From Ischnura elegans (taxonomy: Eukaryota > Arthropoda > Insecta > Odonata > Coenagrionidae), in NCBI RefSeq assembly GCF_921293095.1, contig NW_025791658.1, positions 3,348,001 through 3,412,000 of the forward strand: a DNA stretch of 64,000 bases, read 5' to 3'. Position 1 is the first letter of the stretch. Each line of letters opens with the position of its first letter. Under the pieces are notes generated by a model. It did no database searches and was not told the origin of the DNA. It worked only from the letters and a program-made list of their open reading frames with translations. Made by a program: the position numbers and the translations under genes. This document shows positions 45,870-56,342 of this stretch, piece after piece.

Positions 45870-45975
45870 TCAGTGGAGTAGCGAGGGGAGGTCCTGGGGA
45901 TTCAGACCCCCACCCAAAATATAAAAACACAATTTCTTTCCTTCATAAAATGAAATATTGAAAAGTCATGAGTTT
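45870..45975. repeat. Dispersed repeat shared with 6110-6300
   Basis: GATTCAGACCCCCACCCAAAAT, then ATAAAAACAC and TTTCCTTCATAAAATGAA, as in the first copy. Confidence 0.5.
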
Positions 45976-46377
45976 ACAAAAGATTTCGGTGACAGTATAG
46001 TTTTATCGAATCGCCAATTTTCGTCGGATATTCACCAAAATTGGTATACATAACTTATTTCACATGCTAAACAATCCTAGGGGAGGGCGAAAGCGCTTCG
46101 AGCACAAATAAAAATTTACTAATACGGTACTTATCTTGGTGTCGGATGGGTACCTTATACATTGCAGGAGCCATCATAGATGAGAAAAGACGATCGAAAA
46201 CAAACTGTTGCTAGAGTGAACAAATTAGTTTGTATCAATTCGGGTGATCAGGAGGGATTTGATATAATTTCGAGGGACGAATTAATGACTTTAATACGAA
46301 AACCATGTCTCAACCCACCCAACCACATAATTTCGCTAATGCCGTTATATGCCGTCCGTCTGAGTCAGTCTACACAA

Positions 46378-47081
46378 CAGGGTTGATAAAAAATCATGAT
46401 TTTTTTCAAAAAAAACATTTTTGTTGATTTTTTTGATTTAAATTGGATTTTATTGATTTAAATCGTATTTTATTGATTTAAATGAGATTTTTATGATTCT
46501 CCACTCATCAAAAATTCAGTTATTTGCAAAACTAACTATTTGGGCAGCATATATTGGAGAATGGTCGTTTGCAGAAACAACAAGAGGCAACATACTCTAA
46601 ACTTAATACAACATTTAGTCAATCAGGGGAGAGAACTATGGAAATGCCAATGGTATCAAATTAAAAATTACACCAGCATAATATAACATTGCCATTGGAA
46701 GTATCAAATGTGCAATATTATGCGTTTCTAAAGCATATGAAGTTTAGAAAAATTCTGTAATTGCAACTTTGTATGGTGCCTACGCTTAGAAGTTAAATCA
46801 GAAAACAATTTATTTTCAACGGATACACTAGTATTCTAACCAAAGCCATTTTTTTACATTTTCATGTTACATGCATTCCTACAGTATCATTTCTATTTAA
46901 GAGCCACCATTGTGCTGATAACTGTCGATTCATTGTATTAATTAAGAAATAAAAATCAAAATTATACGCTTACAGCTTACTTTTCTTGACTCTTTAAAAA
47001 TCAAACATATAGATCACATTATGATTTAAATCACCTGATTTTTTAAAATAAAAATCAAGTGATTTAAATCAATCAACCCTG
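46378..47081. mobile_element. hAT-like GATTTAAATC MITE, second copy
   Basis: Inverted relative to 40232-40928 and highly similar (TCTCCCCTGATTGACTAAAT, AACTGTCGATTCATTGTAT in complement). The expected 8-bp duplication is absent. Instead a ~67-bp sequence (AACCCACCCAACCACATAAT onward) is present directly on both sides. Confidence 0.85.
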
Positions 47082-47503
47082 CAACCCACCCAACCACATA
47101 ATTTCGCTAATGCCGTCATACGCCGTCTGTCGGAGTCAGTTTACACATAAATAAGAATAATAAAGAAGATAAGTGCGCTACCCAACCCACCCCCCAGGTC
47201 CTACGACCGTACACTAGGAATAAGCCATTCATTCGCTCGGATTTTACAAAATTTAGAAGGGAAAATTAGCATCCTTTACAAGACACATCATGCCCCATCT
47301 ACACCCAAACCCAACGGACCTCGCCAAAATCTGGCATTGTTTTCGATCGTCTTTTCTCGACTATGATGGCTGCTGCTGCATAAAAATTACCCATCCAACA
47401 CCAAGATAAGTACCGTATTAGTAAATTTTTATTTGTACTCGAAGCGCTTTCGCCCTCCCCTAGGATTGTTTAGCATGTGAAATAAGTTATGTATACTAAT
47501 GTT

Positions 47504-47832
47504 ATGGTTGGAAGGAAATTACTTAGCTTTTCTAAAAAACACACACTTTATTGCAGACTAGTTTCGGTTACACTGTACCATTTTCAAGACTAGTCTTCTT
47601 TCGTTTTTACGACAGTTTTAGACTAGTCTTGAAAATGGTACAGTGTAACCGAAACTAGTCGGCAATAAAGTGTGTGTTTTTACGACAGTTTTAGACTAGT
47701 CTTGAAAATGGTACAGTATAACCGAAGCTAGTCGGCAATAAAGTGTGTGTTTTTGTAGAAAAGCTAAGTAATTTCCTTCCAACCATAAAATGGAATTCTA
47801 CAAAGTAAAGGCCTCAACAATTCAGTGCATAC
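47504..47832. mobile_element. Hammerhead-derived foldback element 5 (9-bp TSD)
   Basis: ACTAATGTT flanks it exactly at 47495-47503 and 47833-47841, inside the right arm of the 46-48 kb foldback. Arms start ATGGTTGGAAGGAAATTACT. The right arm carries two tandem units with a degenerate hammerhead core, and the left an antisense unit. It ends with a tail (ATGGAATTCTACAAAGTAAA) akin to elements 1-3. Confidence 0.82.
47629..47733 (+). ncRNA. Two tandem degenerate hammerhead-like units
   Basis: Units at 47629-47660 and 47701-47733 read TTGAAAA where CTGANGA is expected, then a stem GGTACAGTGTAACC-like arm, CGAAACTAGTC (CGAAGCTAGTC in the second). The self-complementary ACTAGT takes the stem III place. 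Two core changes in each make cleavage unlikely. Confidence 0.5.
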
Positions 47833-47890
47833 ACTAATGTTGGTGAATATCCGACGAAAATCGGGGATTCGATAAAACTATACAGTTGCC

Positions 47891-48400
47891 AAGTTTCCTT
47901 TGGCAAATGAAGTTATTTTGAAAATGACAAGTGTTGAAATAAGTTTAAAACCCTATCGGCAGTAACCCATTTTTCAACAATTTTCCACCCTGGTTTTTTA
48001 CCCTTCCGAATAAAATTCCTGACTCTCCCACTGACATCAGTTGTTCAGAGCATCTGGCAATAGGACAAACATGCGGCCAATTGGAGTTCTCGGCTGAAAG
48101 TTTCTATGACTTAAAAATGGCGAGTTTTCAACCTAAACATCATTAGTTATTTCCGTTCACACTGGCATAAGGTAGGATACACGGAAAATCGTAGAAATTT
48201 CCTTCCTCGTTAGAAATTTTGCCCGCCTCTGTGACTACCGTTCCCACACACACACAACACCTTCGTATGAATTCAAAGAAAGAAAAATTGTGTTCTACTC
48301 ATTACCAAAAAATTAATCATTTCCATCCTACATTTTAATTCTCTCGTTTTAACGTTGAGTTTCAAATATGGCATATACTAATAAATATCAGAAGTATTAA
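47891..48400. other. No gene seen
   Basis: No recognised gene or repeat. It includes a CACACACACAACAC run near 48247. Confidence 0.45.
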
Positions 48401-48545
48401 ATACAACACAAATTCTTTGAACACATACACACACACAAAGATAAAGTATCGCAGGGATGTGTTTCTTTCATATTCTCTGTCACAAAAGAGATGAAAATAG
48501 CATTAGCAAAACATTTTCTCAAAATTGTATAGAATTTCCTCATAC

Positions 48546-48752
48546 CTTGATATTCCATTCGCACTTTCTCGGATTCGTATTCTTGGAGAGCGGCCAAAAG
48601 TGATGATCTTTCTTCATCCGTGAGCTTTAAAACCAAATCCTGAGCATGAGTTTTTGTCAGTGGTGGTGTCGTCCCGGCATCAGTACCATATTCCAAACCC
48701 CTAGACCGCCGCAACGTATGAATCAATCTTCTGACGCGATCATCGCACATAC
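48546..48752 (-). CDS. Internal coding exon of an unidentified gene
   Basis: A 207-bp minus-strand exon, phase 1 at both ends. The acceptor is TCCTTATTGCAG just before 48752, and the donor is CAAG|GTATGAGG at 48545. It encodes CDDRVRRLIHTLRRSRGLEY, a threonine/proline-rich linker, then LKLTDEERSSLLAALQEYES and KVRMEYQ, a probable amphipathic helix. I do not recognise the family. Open frame, balanced codon use and both splice signals argue for a real host exon. No neighbouring exon was found within the window, so the introns must be long. A minus-strand TTTCAG upstream is a second possible acceptor. It is less likely to be a transposon ORF because none of the nearby repeats matches. Confidence 0.6.
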
Positions 48753-48799
48753 CTGCAATAAGGATAGACTCTGAAATCCTCTTTTTCCATTCCAAATAT

Positions 48800-51430
48800 T
48801 TTGATGAACAAACAAATTGCCAGATATCACGTACAATAGCGTGAAAGGAACAGTAAACTATTTCTCGTTTTCCTCGGGAGATAAGTCCGATGCGACAGCA
48901 GATAACGCCATGGAATGGATGTCAGCGTATGTGATGTATTCATGTTCAAAATGTATCCAACAACAAGCGATAAAGGAGATATATTCCGTTATCAAAATAA
49001 CATCGACTGCCTCAAGCAGCCATTACAAATATTGATGAGAGGGTGCACGACAAGCACGACAGTGCCATGCGTAGTGAAAGAGAAACAGATGAGCTTCATC
49101 AAGCGAAAACGATGGGCCGGTGTTGCCAAAGTTGATGTTGTTGTTCAGGGTAGTTGTCGAGTTGGGGACTTGAGTTGGGACTTGGGTCAGGTTCACGGAT
49201 ATCAGAATATTTATTTTATTCACGGTCACGTTGAAAGCTAGGAAGGGTAAGCTATTTAAATTTGACTGGTGAAGCTTGTGGGTATTAGAGTAAGAGACTA
49301 ATTTATCGATCTTCTCATGCTTGTGGCACCTTGGTTTATATTTCCAACGGTCGCGTTGCCGTTTTTTATTATTGTTTTGAAAGTTGTGAGTTTCTTTTGG
49401 AACACCCGAGAGAAAATATTCGGTAATTGTGAACGTGGCGATACAATTTTTCGCAACTTTGTTTTTCTTCATAAGATGAGCCAATCTTCTATGGCAAAGT
49501 ATAGCGGTTGAAATGGCTGTGTTAATTTCACTTAACTGTTTTCAAATGTGCCTGTCCTGTATTAATAATATGTATTGGTGACCCCAGAGGCAATCACCTT
49601 CAGAAAGACGATCGTAACACTGTGCATATTGTTGAACAACTAAAAAGTCTTCCAAATGAACTTTTGATACATAACGTAACAAATGAACCTTTAGATAACA
49701 CAACAATAATAACTCGTATTTCGTGAGGCTTCTCTATAGAAGTTCAAACCTCTATGGGTTTTTTTTCTACCTGCTCAATTATTGTAGGGCGCCAAGCAAA
49801 AGAAGTTCACGATGGTATTTAATTAAGTATCGACCCTTATTCCTAAAGTATTTGTATTTATTTTAAAATGTATCCAGAGAGAGTCCCTACTACCTTTCCG
49901 GTTGTTTTTGAGGGAGGCGGAATGTTGTTCACCCCTCAATTTAAATTCTGTGTGCAACGTACACAGGATTTCCCGTGTACAAATTGTATAAAACACTTTG
50001 TATTGTACACAAATTTGACTTAACACAATTTGTGTACAGTATTTATTTTCCTAACCCCGAAAGCAGCACTAATTGGCCTTTGCATCAGTGGGATAGAACA
50101 TAAAGACAAAAGATGATAACTGACATCCATAGGCGGATCCAGACCATCAAAAATTTGTAAGATTTTAAATACGGTCCCATTATCATTGCATTCTTTTTGT
50201 ATTATGAGGTATCCTTGTGCCCCTCCCAGAACAAAATCCTGGATACGGCCTTGCTTGTGCCCCCTCCAGAAAGAAATCCTCGACCCGCCCCTGCTGACAT
50301 CCATGGCCTGGTTACCAATCATTCAGCTTGGCAGGTGAGTAGGACTCAAGCCCGCCGTCACTGAGGCCAGCTAATTTACCAAGTCTGAATTTTTGGCCCA
50401 TTTTTTCTTTATTTTTATGAATAGAAGCTGAGAAAATAATTTAGGATAATTGTTAACTAGTATTCTCAAATGTAGTGAATTTGGATGCTAGAAAAAAATT
50501 TCCGATTAATCAGAAAGAATGAATTTTTATATAACATTATTAATACCTACAGTTGAACACCCATAATCTGGAAACTCCTTGCAGTTTCATAGCCTTGTAA
50601 TCACAATTGTTCTGGAATTAGGCAAACTATACTTTCCCAAGAGCATAAAAATAATTTTTTAAATGTAATTAATGATGAAAGCTTCAAGTTAAAACAATAT
50701 AGGGTAGTTTCCATCATCAATGAAAACGAAAGGCATTGATTGCGATTCGTTACCCACCATAATTGTATTCATAATAAACATATTACATACTTTCTTGCCA
50801 AAGTTGTAAGATTTAAGAACCTTGGGAATTTTTATTAAAAGTTATATCAACGAATTTTTTGGATCTTGAATGAGTTTCATGATAGCACCTCCTGTTGCAG
50901 ATTTCTGATTTTACTGGCCTCAACATCTCCATAACCGAAACGACATGACTCAACATTAGTAAGACGTTGAAGCGCTCAAGACCAGTACAAATGACTCGGC
51001 TCAAATTTTCAAGTACACCCACATACCAACCATTTTACATTAAAATGGTCAAGATAAGCTTGAAGGGAAATTTTTCAAATCATTCTATTAGCTATTCTAA
51101 TTGAGATAGAGTCAGTGGCGGATGGCGGTTACAAATGTGGGCCTATCTGCATTGCCTAACATTGCAGAACCACAATAATAACTTTTTCATACCATATGAT
51201 GGCATTGTCTTGTACATGCATGTTATCAGTTTAAATAAAACTTTGTTAAACATTGTGTGTGACTTAATTATTTTTGATTACGACAAAAGTGAAAGTAGCT
51301 CAAGATTCCTTTAAAGTCCCCCCTTGAGTTTGTTCGGTATCCGCTACTGGATAGTGTGATGGGATGGGTATGATTAAGCATCATTTAAAATCCCCTTTCA
51401 AAAATGATATTCAACAATGAGAAAATGTTT
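48800..51430. other. Mostly unassigned sequence
   Basis: Contains a 153-codon minus ORF (49023-49484) with low-complexity N/T/K-rich content and no recognisable domain. There is a G/C-patterned repeat at 50110-50300 with two AGAACAAAATCCT/AGAAAGAAATCCT blocks, and a 5' fragment of family A at 50701-50785. No gene is supported. Confidence 0.4.
50701..50785 (+). mobile_element. Family A MITE, 5' end fragment
   Basis: ATAGGGTAGTTTCC then GCATTGATTGCGATTCGTTA. It breaks off after ATTCATAATA. Confidence 0.75.
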
Positions 51431-51439
51431 TAACTTTAA

Positions 51440-51959
51440 GGCTGTTTTCCAATCCACGTAGTATACACTCTTATTCCCTCGTTCCCTTTCTCCCTTGCAC
51501 CCTGCTCCCTTACTAATGCTCTACTGGCGCCATAAATTGTGAACATAAATAAGGCGAACTATTGAAAGTAACGAAATTTGAAGCGCAGGTTAGTGTTAAG
51601 ACATCTAGTAGTTGTTTTAAGAATCCATTTCACCCTGCTACTCGGTTTGTTTACGTTTTTAATTTAGACTGCATAGTATTTTGACTTTTCTGGCACCGAT
51701 TGGATGCTCTCTCTGCACATAATAAACACAAAATTACTTACAACTCCAGTTCAAGATTTCCGAGTTTTCCATTCCCGCCATTTTGACGTCCACTTCCTAC
51801 GAGGGGAAGGTAGTGAGGGAGCATCCGCGCTCCCTTGCTCACTTACCCTTCGTTCCCTTGCGCCCTCGCCGATTGGATCCACCCTTGCTGTCGTCACATC
51901 CGTAAGTTGACGATCGAAAAGTGCACGGAGGGTGAATAATTGCGAATTGGAAAACGGCC
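51440..51959. mobile_element. MITE family B, uninterrupted copy
   Basis: GGCTGTTTTCCAATCCACG to TTGGAAAACGGCC, 520 bp, collinear with 41655-42825 minus the inserted family A MITE. Confidence 0.85.
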
Positions 51960-52003
51960 TAAAACCTTTTCCAGGAAGTATGCACTTCCAAATTTTCAAA
52001 CTA

Positions 52004-52585
52004 CAGTGGAACCTCGTTAAAGCGAGTACGGGCTATAGCGACACCCCCGCTATTACGAGAGATAGCCGATGCACCGTCAATTGGCCCTATAATAAGCGTA
52101 TTAAAAAATTCGTTTTTACGAGACCCTTTCGGTGTTGGCTCTCGCCATAGCGAGGGTTTCACCGCCGGAAGACTTTCATCAAGACTCCTTAACCTCTGTA
52201 ATTGCTAGCGATCTGTTAGAAATGAAGTTAATGGAGTGCTCAGTCTCAAATTTATGTGGTAAACTGTCGTTCGATAAATATAATGATGACGAAACAATGC
52301 TTTGCATGATTTTTATTCAGTGCGGCGCTTATAAATTGTTTGAATAGTTAGTCGTTATTTGAGTAAGGAAATTTAGTGATGCAAAAAAACATCGCCTTTC
52401 GCCTGGATTTATGCTTACGTTTATCGGATAGATGTTTATCTGTCGCAGCAACACTCCTGTTCCTGTATATCTGTTCGCAACAGGTATATTGGCTATTATT
52501 TGCTCCACCTCCGGTAAAGCGACAATTCGCTATATCGAGTGTTTAATAGTGCACCGTGGGGTGTCGTTATATCGAGGTTTCACTG
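52004..52585. mobile_element. Tigger/pogo-like MITE (CAGTGGAACCTCG ends)
   Basis: CAGTGGAACCTCGTTAAAGC and TTATATCGAGGTTTCACTG, TA-flanked, are textbook Tigger-type ends with subterminal ATAGCGA/TCGCTAT motifs. A 71-codon open stretch (52132-52344) may be a remnant of transposase coding sequence. Confidence 0.85.
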
Positions 52586-52689
52586 TATTTCTAAGAATAC
52601 TTACAAGTACTACTTTTAGAAATCCAATGGCGAGCATAAAAAATGGACGAAGATGGGTTCGTTGCATGGTGCCCCCCCCCCCCTCCCCC

Positions 52690-53045
52690 TAGAAGCAGAA
52701 ATAAATTTAGTGCAAAACGAAAGTTTTGTACAAATTTTCTTCTGAAGGGAAATGATGTTAATTTAAGGCATGGAACTAAAATGAAAGTCTTTATTTTTTC
52801 AAGCAAATAATTTTATAAATTAACAAAGCTCTGTCATAAATTTCTTCAAATTTTGGTTTCATTAACCATTAAGTTCAAAACGACAGTTTGAAATAAATTT
52901 CTTTTGAAGAAAAATTATACTAATATAAGGCATGTAACTAAAATAAAAATATTTATTTTTTCAAGCAAATAATTTCACAAACTAATAAAGCTCTGTCGTA
53001 ATATTCTTCAAATTTTGTTTTCGTTAACCTTTTCTGTGCTAAAAT
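52690..53045. repeat. Tandem duplication, ~170-bp unit
   Basis: 52700-52870 and 52873-53045 are diverged direct copies (TAAGGCATGGAACTAAAAT / TAAGGCATGTAACTAAAAT; TTTTTTCAAGCAAATAATTT; AAAGCTCTGTC). The first merges on its left with a C-run and sequence like 10200-10260. Confidence 0.65.
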
Positions 53046-53131
53046 GTTACAACTTGAATGACCATGACCAATTTTGATAATGGTTATGCCCATGGTTTGG
53101 TGTTAAAACAATTATTTCTGTTTTTAATCAG

Positions 53132-53387
53132 AAGGGAAGTTCCAATGGCAACTGGTGAAGATGTTCCCATCATCCCAGAGGAGTGTTAGGAAGAGAGACT
53201 GTTGCAGGGATTGTTTACGGGAACATTTACGGAGTACCAAGGCCTAATTACAGATGCATGGCCCATAGACACACGGATTTTAAATCAGCGCTCCCTTCTG
53301 CACGTGGCAACCAGACTGGGGAAAGTAGATTGGGTGGAAGGACTTCTACGATTGGGTGCAGACATTTACCTCAAGGATGAGAGCAAG
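53132..53387 (+). CDS. Ankyrin gene, first visible exon (in-frame TAG)
   Basis: Begins after the acceptor TTTTTAATCAG (53131) and ends at the donor GCAAG|GTAACG. The frame reads an ankyrin-like helix pair: RSLLHVATRLGKVDWVEGLL then RLGADIYLKDESK. This matches the LLHxAxxxGxxxxVxxLLxxGADxxxxD pattern. Upstream in the same frame an ATG at 53145 with a good context (CCAATGGCA) opens 14 codons and then hits TAG at 53187-53189. Beyond it EERLLQGLFTGT continues the domain. So either the allele is broken, or the protein starts elsewhere through an acceptor after the stop (TGTTGCAG at 53207 is the only candidate). It ends in phase 0 and joins in frame to 55307. The other exons have no defects. Confidence 0.75.
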
Positions 53388-53410
53388 GTAACGTCATCAT
53401 CACAAATACA

Positions 53411-53486
53411 GTAGATTCCGGTAAATTGGGACATATAGGGACTTGTGCACATTGCCCCAATTAAGCGGCTGCCCCAATAGGGTGGT
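53411..53486. mobile_element. Tigger-like MITE end fragment
   Basis: CAGTAGATTCCGGTAAATTG followed by GCCCCAATTAAGCGGCTGCC matches the family at 36816-37429. It is cut by the following family A-type end. Confidence 0.65.
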
Positions 53487-54201
53487 TTCCTATTATTTTT
53501 TTATTGCTTTAATCAAAAGATTATTACTCCTGGAGTACGTATTTCATGCTTTTAGATTTTTAAATGACAACATCTATTTTTCGCGATTAAATGAAAAGTG
53601 AAAATTTTCAAGCGCCCGAAGACGCTACGCTGCTCAGAAGACAAATAATTCAATTCTTAGTTTTTATTTTTGAGTAAGGAACAAATATTTATTTCGAAAA
53701 CTGACTGAATGCACAATTTTTTGACCGCAGTCCCTTACCACAAAGAGGGGTGATATAAGACGAGGGGTCCCGGTAACTGCTCCTGGATTTTGAGGGTAAA
53801 GCCTAAGCCCCGCAGTGTTGGGTCCCTAAACAAAGACATCGCACACCCGCGACCGTCATTAAAGAGGGATAGCTAGGAAACGTATATATTGTAACCAGCC
53901 CGTTCAATGGGTCCTCCCTTCCCCTGATGCCTACGTCCCAAGGAAGTGGTTATTTGCAAGAAATTTAAAAACATTGGAAAATTTTGAAATCCCAGATGGG
54001 TGTTGGGGTTCGCCCACGAGTAAAATACGCTGATGATTGGGATGGAAATGACGGTGAGCCACCTTACAATACAGAAATAACAATTTATTATAGCATCAAA
54101 AAAGAATTGTTGAACAATGAAAGGACCAAGTTATAACGACCAAAGAGAAATAAAAAAAAATCGTTGAACAATTTAAAATAATAATCGGAAATCACCCTAT
54201 T
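53484..54201 (-). mobile_element. Chimeric element with family A ends
   Basis: The left 150 bp is the family A right end in reverse (AATAGGGTGGTTTCC to CGCGATTAAATGAAAAGTG). The right terminus is GGAAATCACCCTATT. The ~550 bp between does not match family A. 53640-53700 matches 63543-63620 (GCTCA-AAGACAAATAATTCA). Confidence 0.65.
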
Positions 54202-54229
54202 GTGGAACATAAAAATTTAATTTGTGGAG

Positions 54230-54480
54230 TATTGCTCTGTCTTTTCCATACTTCATTGTATCATGTAAAAACTTATACCCATAGCCCATCCTTTCTTTTC
54301 TTGCATGTATCATTTCTTAATATTTATTATTTATCCTGGCTGGACTTTTTATTTGATGGTTTCACAGAAAAGTTTCCTACATGTAAATTTTTGCCACACA
54401 CCTTTTAGGTGGCTTGCAGGGTATTATGCACATGCAGATGCAGATAATGCTGCTCTGTAACGAAACATGGTCGGGAAGAA
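54230..54480 (+). repeat. LINE 3' UTR fragment
   Basis: TTTGCCACACACCTTTTAGG, TGGCTTGCAGGGTA and a GCAGATGCAGAT tail resemble 33700-33765 and 25770-25850. Confidence 0.6.
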
Positions 54481-55214
54481 TTAACCCTGTCGCTGCTGTT
54501 CAATCTCCGAAAACCTTCTCCTCACATGCGGCGAAAAGGTTGAAATGTGTTTCTTGGGCCCATGGAGCAGGTACTTCAATAATGGGCATGGTACACCCTC
54601 TAAAGGGTAACTAATCCGGGACCCTTTCCTCGACGAGCTAACCCACACAGAAGCCCTCTCTTCTTCGACCCTACCAGCGGGGGTCAAAAAGTGACCGCTC
54701 TGACTGCGATTTGAAAATCAATCAATCAATCCAATCGTCAAAAAATGATTGTTTTCATCGCACTCCTGCCAATCAAGCAATCAAGTACATCTTTGAACCG
54801 TGTTTCTGCGATGAAAAATAATGATTTTGTTAACTTTGATATAATGGCCATTTTCCGGTGGTCCGCAGCCACGTTTTGTTGCAAAGTTAACAAAATCGTT
54901 ATTTTTTATCGCAGAAACACGGTTAAAAGACGTACTTGATTGCTTTATCCGCAGGAGTGCAATGAAAACAATCATTTTTTGATGATCGGATTGATTTTCA
55001 AAATGCAGTCAGAGCAGTCACTTTTCGGGAGGTAGGCCCCCCTGGTAGGGTTGATGAGACGGTCCTGCGTGGGTGAGCTGGTCCAGGAAAGGGCCCTGGA
55101 TTAGGGACCCTTCGAAGTGCTTTTGTGAAAGTGCATGGAGAAAGAAAAAGTACGTCCACAGCAGTCTGCCGTGCGAACGTACTAGGTATGTTCACAGCAG
55201 TGAAAGGGTTAAAC
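54480..55214. repeat. Intronic foldback element, ~735 bp
   Basis: Nearly a single palindrome centred at about 54850. Outer ends TTAACCCTGTCGCTGCTGTT and CAGCAGTGAAAGGGTTAA, then CGGGACCCTTTCCTCG/CAGGAAAGGGCCCTGG, CGACCCTACCAG/CTGGTAGGGTTG, and the inner arms with TGATTGTTTTCATCGCACTC. The inner ~150 bp of each arm encode the same short peptide on opposite strands, as expected for a palindrome. Confidence 0.85.
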
Positions 55215-55306
55215 AGCAAAGTTTTAATGCCTTCAACTCCGACTGTGAAGGATTTCCATCACGTGACACTCACTACGGTGATTTAATGAAAATCTTTTCT
55301 CTTCAG

Positions 55307-55427
55307 ATGACTGCGCTAGAGTATGCCAAAGAGATGGCATCCAAGCACCCTGACCGCAGCGACCGTCGCGAGGTCCTCAGGTTATTGGAGCTGCTTGTTA
55401 GCTGGGGTGAGGCAAAAAAAAGTGCAG
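55307..55427 (+). CDS. Ankyrin gene, second exon
   Basis: 121 bp between acceptor TTTTCTCTTCAG (55306) and donor GTGCAG|GTGAGT. It reads MTALEYAKEMASKHPDRSDR then REVLRLLELLVSWGEAKKSA. Joined in phase 0 to the previous exon, the peptide continues DESK-MTALEYAKE, completing an ankyrin repeat across the junction. It ends with one base (G) of a split codon. That base and GA at 61431 make a glycine codon, so it splices in frame to the large last exon. The exon has no stop and no transposon sequence. Confidence 0.85.
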
Positions 55428-55923
55428 GTGAGTACAAGTGACTGGATTTCATCTGTGATACAAGGGGGGACCCAAAAATATACGGATAGGGGAGAGTGGG
55501 GAAAAACCGAGTGGGAGGTTCAAACTGACCCCTTTAAAATCACCCAGTAGTTTTTGCTTTCAAGCAGCAACATTATAAATTAGTTGAAGTGGCCGCCAAT
55601 ACCAGCAGATAGAGCCTGTTTCCGTTTGCGTAGTGGCCGCCGTTTAGTTTCTGTAAATTTTCAAAATGTTTTACAGTTTTCATAAGGATTTTTATTACCT
55701 TTGTTTTGGATCTGACAGCTATTATGCCGATCTGATTTACCAACGGTAAGTTGATATGATAATTTAGTGTTTTTAGTTGTGTTTTAAGCCCGTGTAGCCG
55801 AGTAGTTGATTATGGATACGCTTGTATTGCCATATTTCTGATGTTGTGTGTCGAGGGGCAAAAACGTCACCGGGGAGAGTGGGGCAGGACAGACAGAGAT
55901 TGGATACTCTTAAAGATAGGGAT

Positions 55924-56097
55924 GATTGTAACGAAGGAGGAGACGAGGAGGCTTGCAAATTTTGCATTTAGTTGTATTCCAGTTCCAAGAATAAAGTGGA
56001 TTGGATACAATGTTTGAACTGCAAAAGATGGGCTCACGAGGCGTGTTCAAATTGTAATGAAGAAGATGACAATGTCATTTGCGATTTATGTACGTAA
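55924..56097 (+). pseudogene. PHD-like zinc finger remnant of a transposase
   Basis: The frame gives DEEACKFC, then an in-frame TAG (55969-55971), then VDWIQCLNCKRWAHEACSNC and NVICDLC before TAA. The C-x2-C, W-x2-C-x2-C-x2-W-x-H-x2-C and final C-x2-C spacing is the PHD-like finger found at the C-terminus of insect piggyBac or pogo/Tigger-type transposases. The early stop separates the first cysteine pair. No DDE domain is left. Confidence 0.75.
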
Positions 56098-56342
56098 GTT
56101 CGTATCCAACCTCACATATTGTTAATTTACTATTCCATGTTGAGAAATACCACACACACGTGTTAAAAGAGTATTTGTAAAATATATCTTTCAAAATTGT
56201 ACAATAAATGTTTTGTAAATGCAAATTCAATGGGTGTCTGTTTTGCCCCACCTACGGGGCGAAATCGTCATTTTGTCAATGTTTGAAAAAAAAATCATAA
56301 ATATATGTAATCACTATAATAAAATGTATTTACATTATTATT

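Larger units (their letters stand above)
45992..47890. repeat. Foldback element hosting two later insertions
   Basis: Left arm (45992-46215) and right arm (47335-47503 plus 47842-47890) are inverted copies: AGTTTTATCGAATC, TAACTTATTTCACATGCTAA, CAATCCTAGGGGAGGGCGAA and GACGATCGAAAACA. The spacer carries an hAT-like MITE. The right arm is split by a hammerhead-derived element. Confidence 0.78.

Noticed and set aside
49023..49484. 153-codon minus-strand ORF
   Set aside because: Low-complexity N/K/T composition, no domain, no splice context; likely chance.
54030..54060. CTGATGATTGGGATGGAAATG as a hammerhead
   Set aside because: No stem II can form between the core boxes.
54745..54975. Two similar 64-codon ORFs on opposite strands
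   Set aside because: They are the two arms of one palindrome, not genes.
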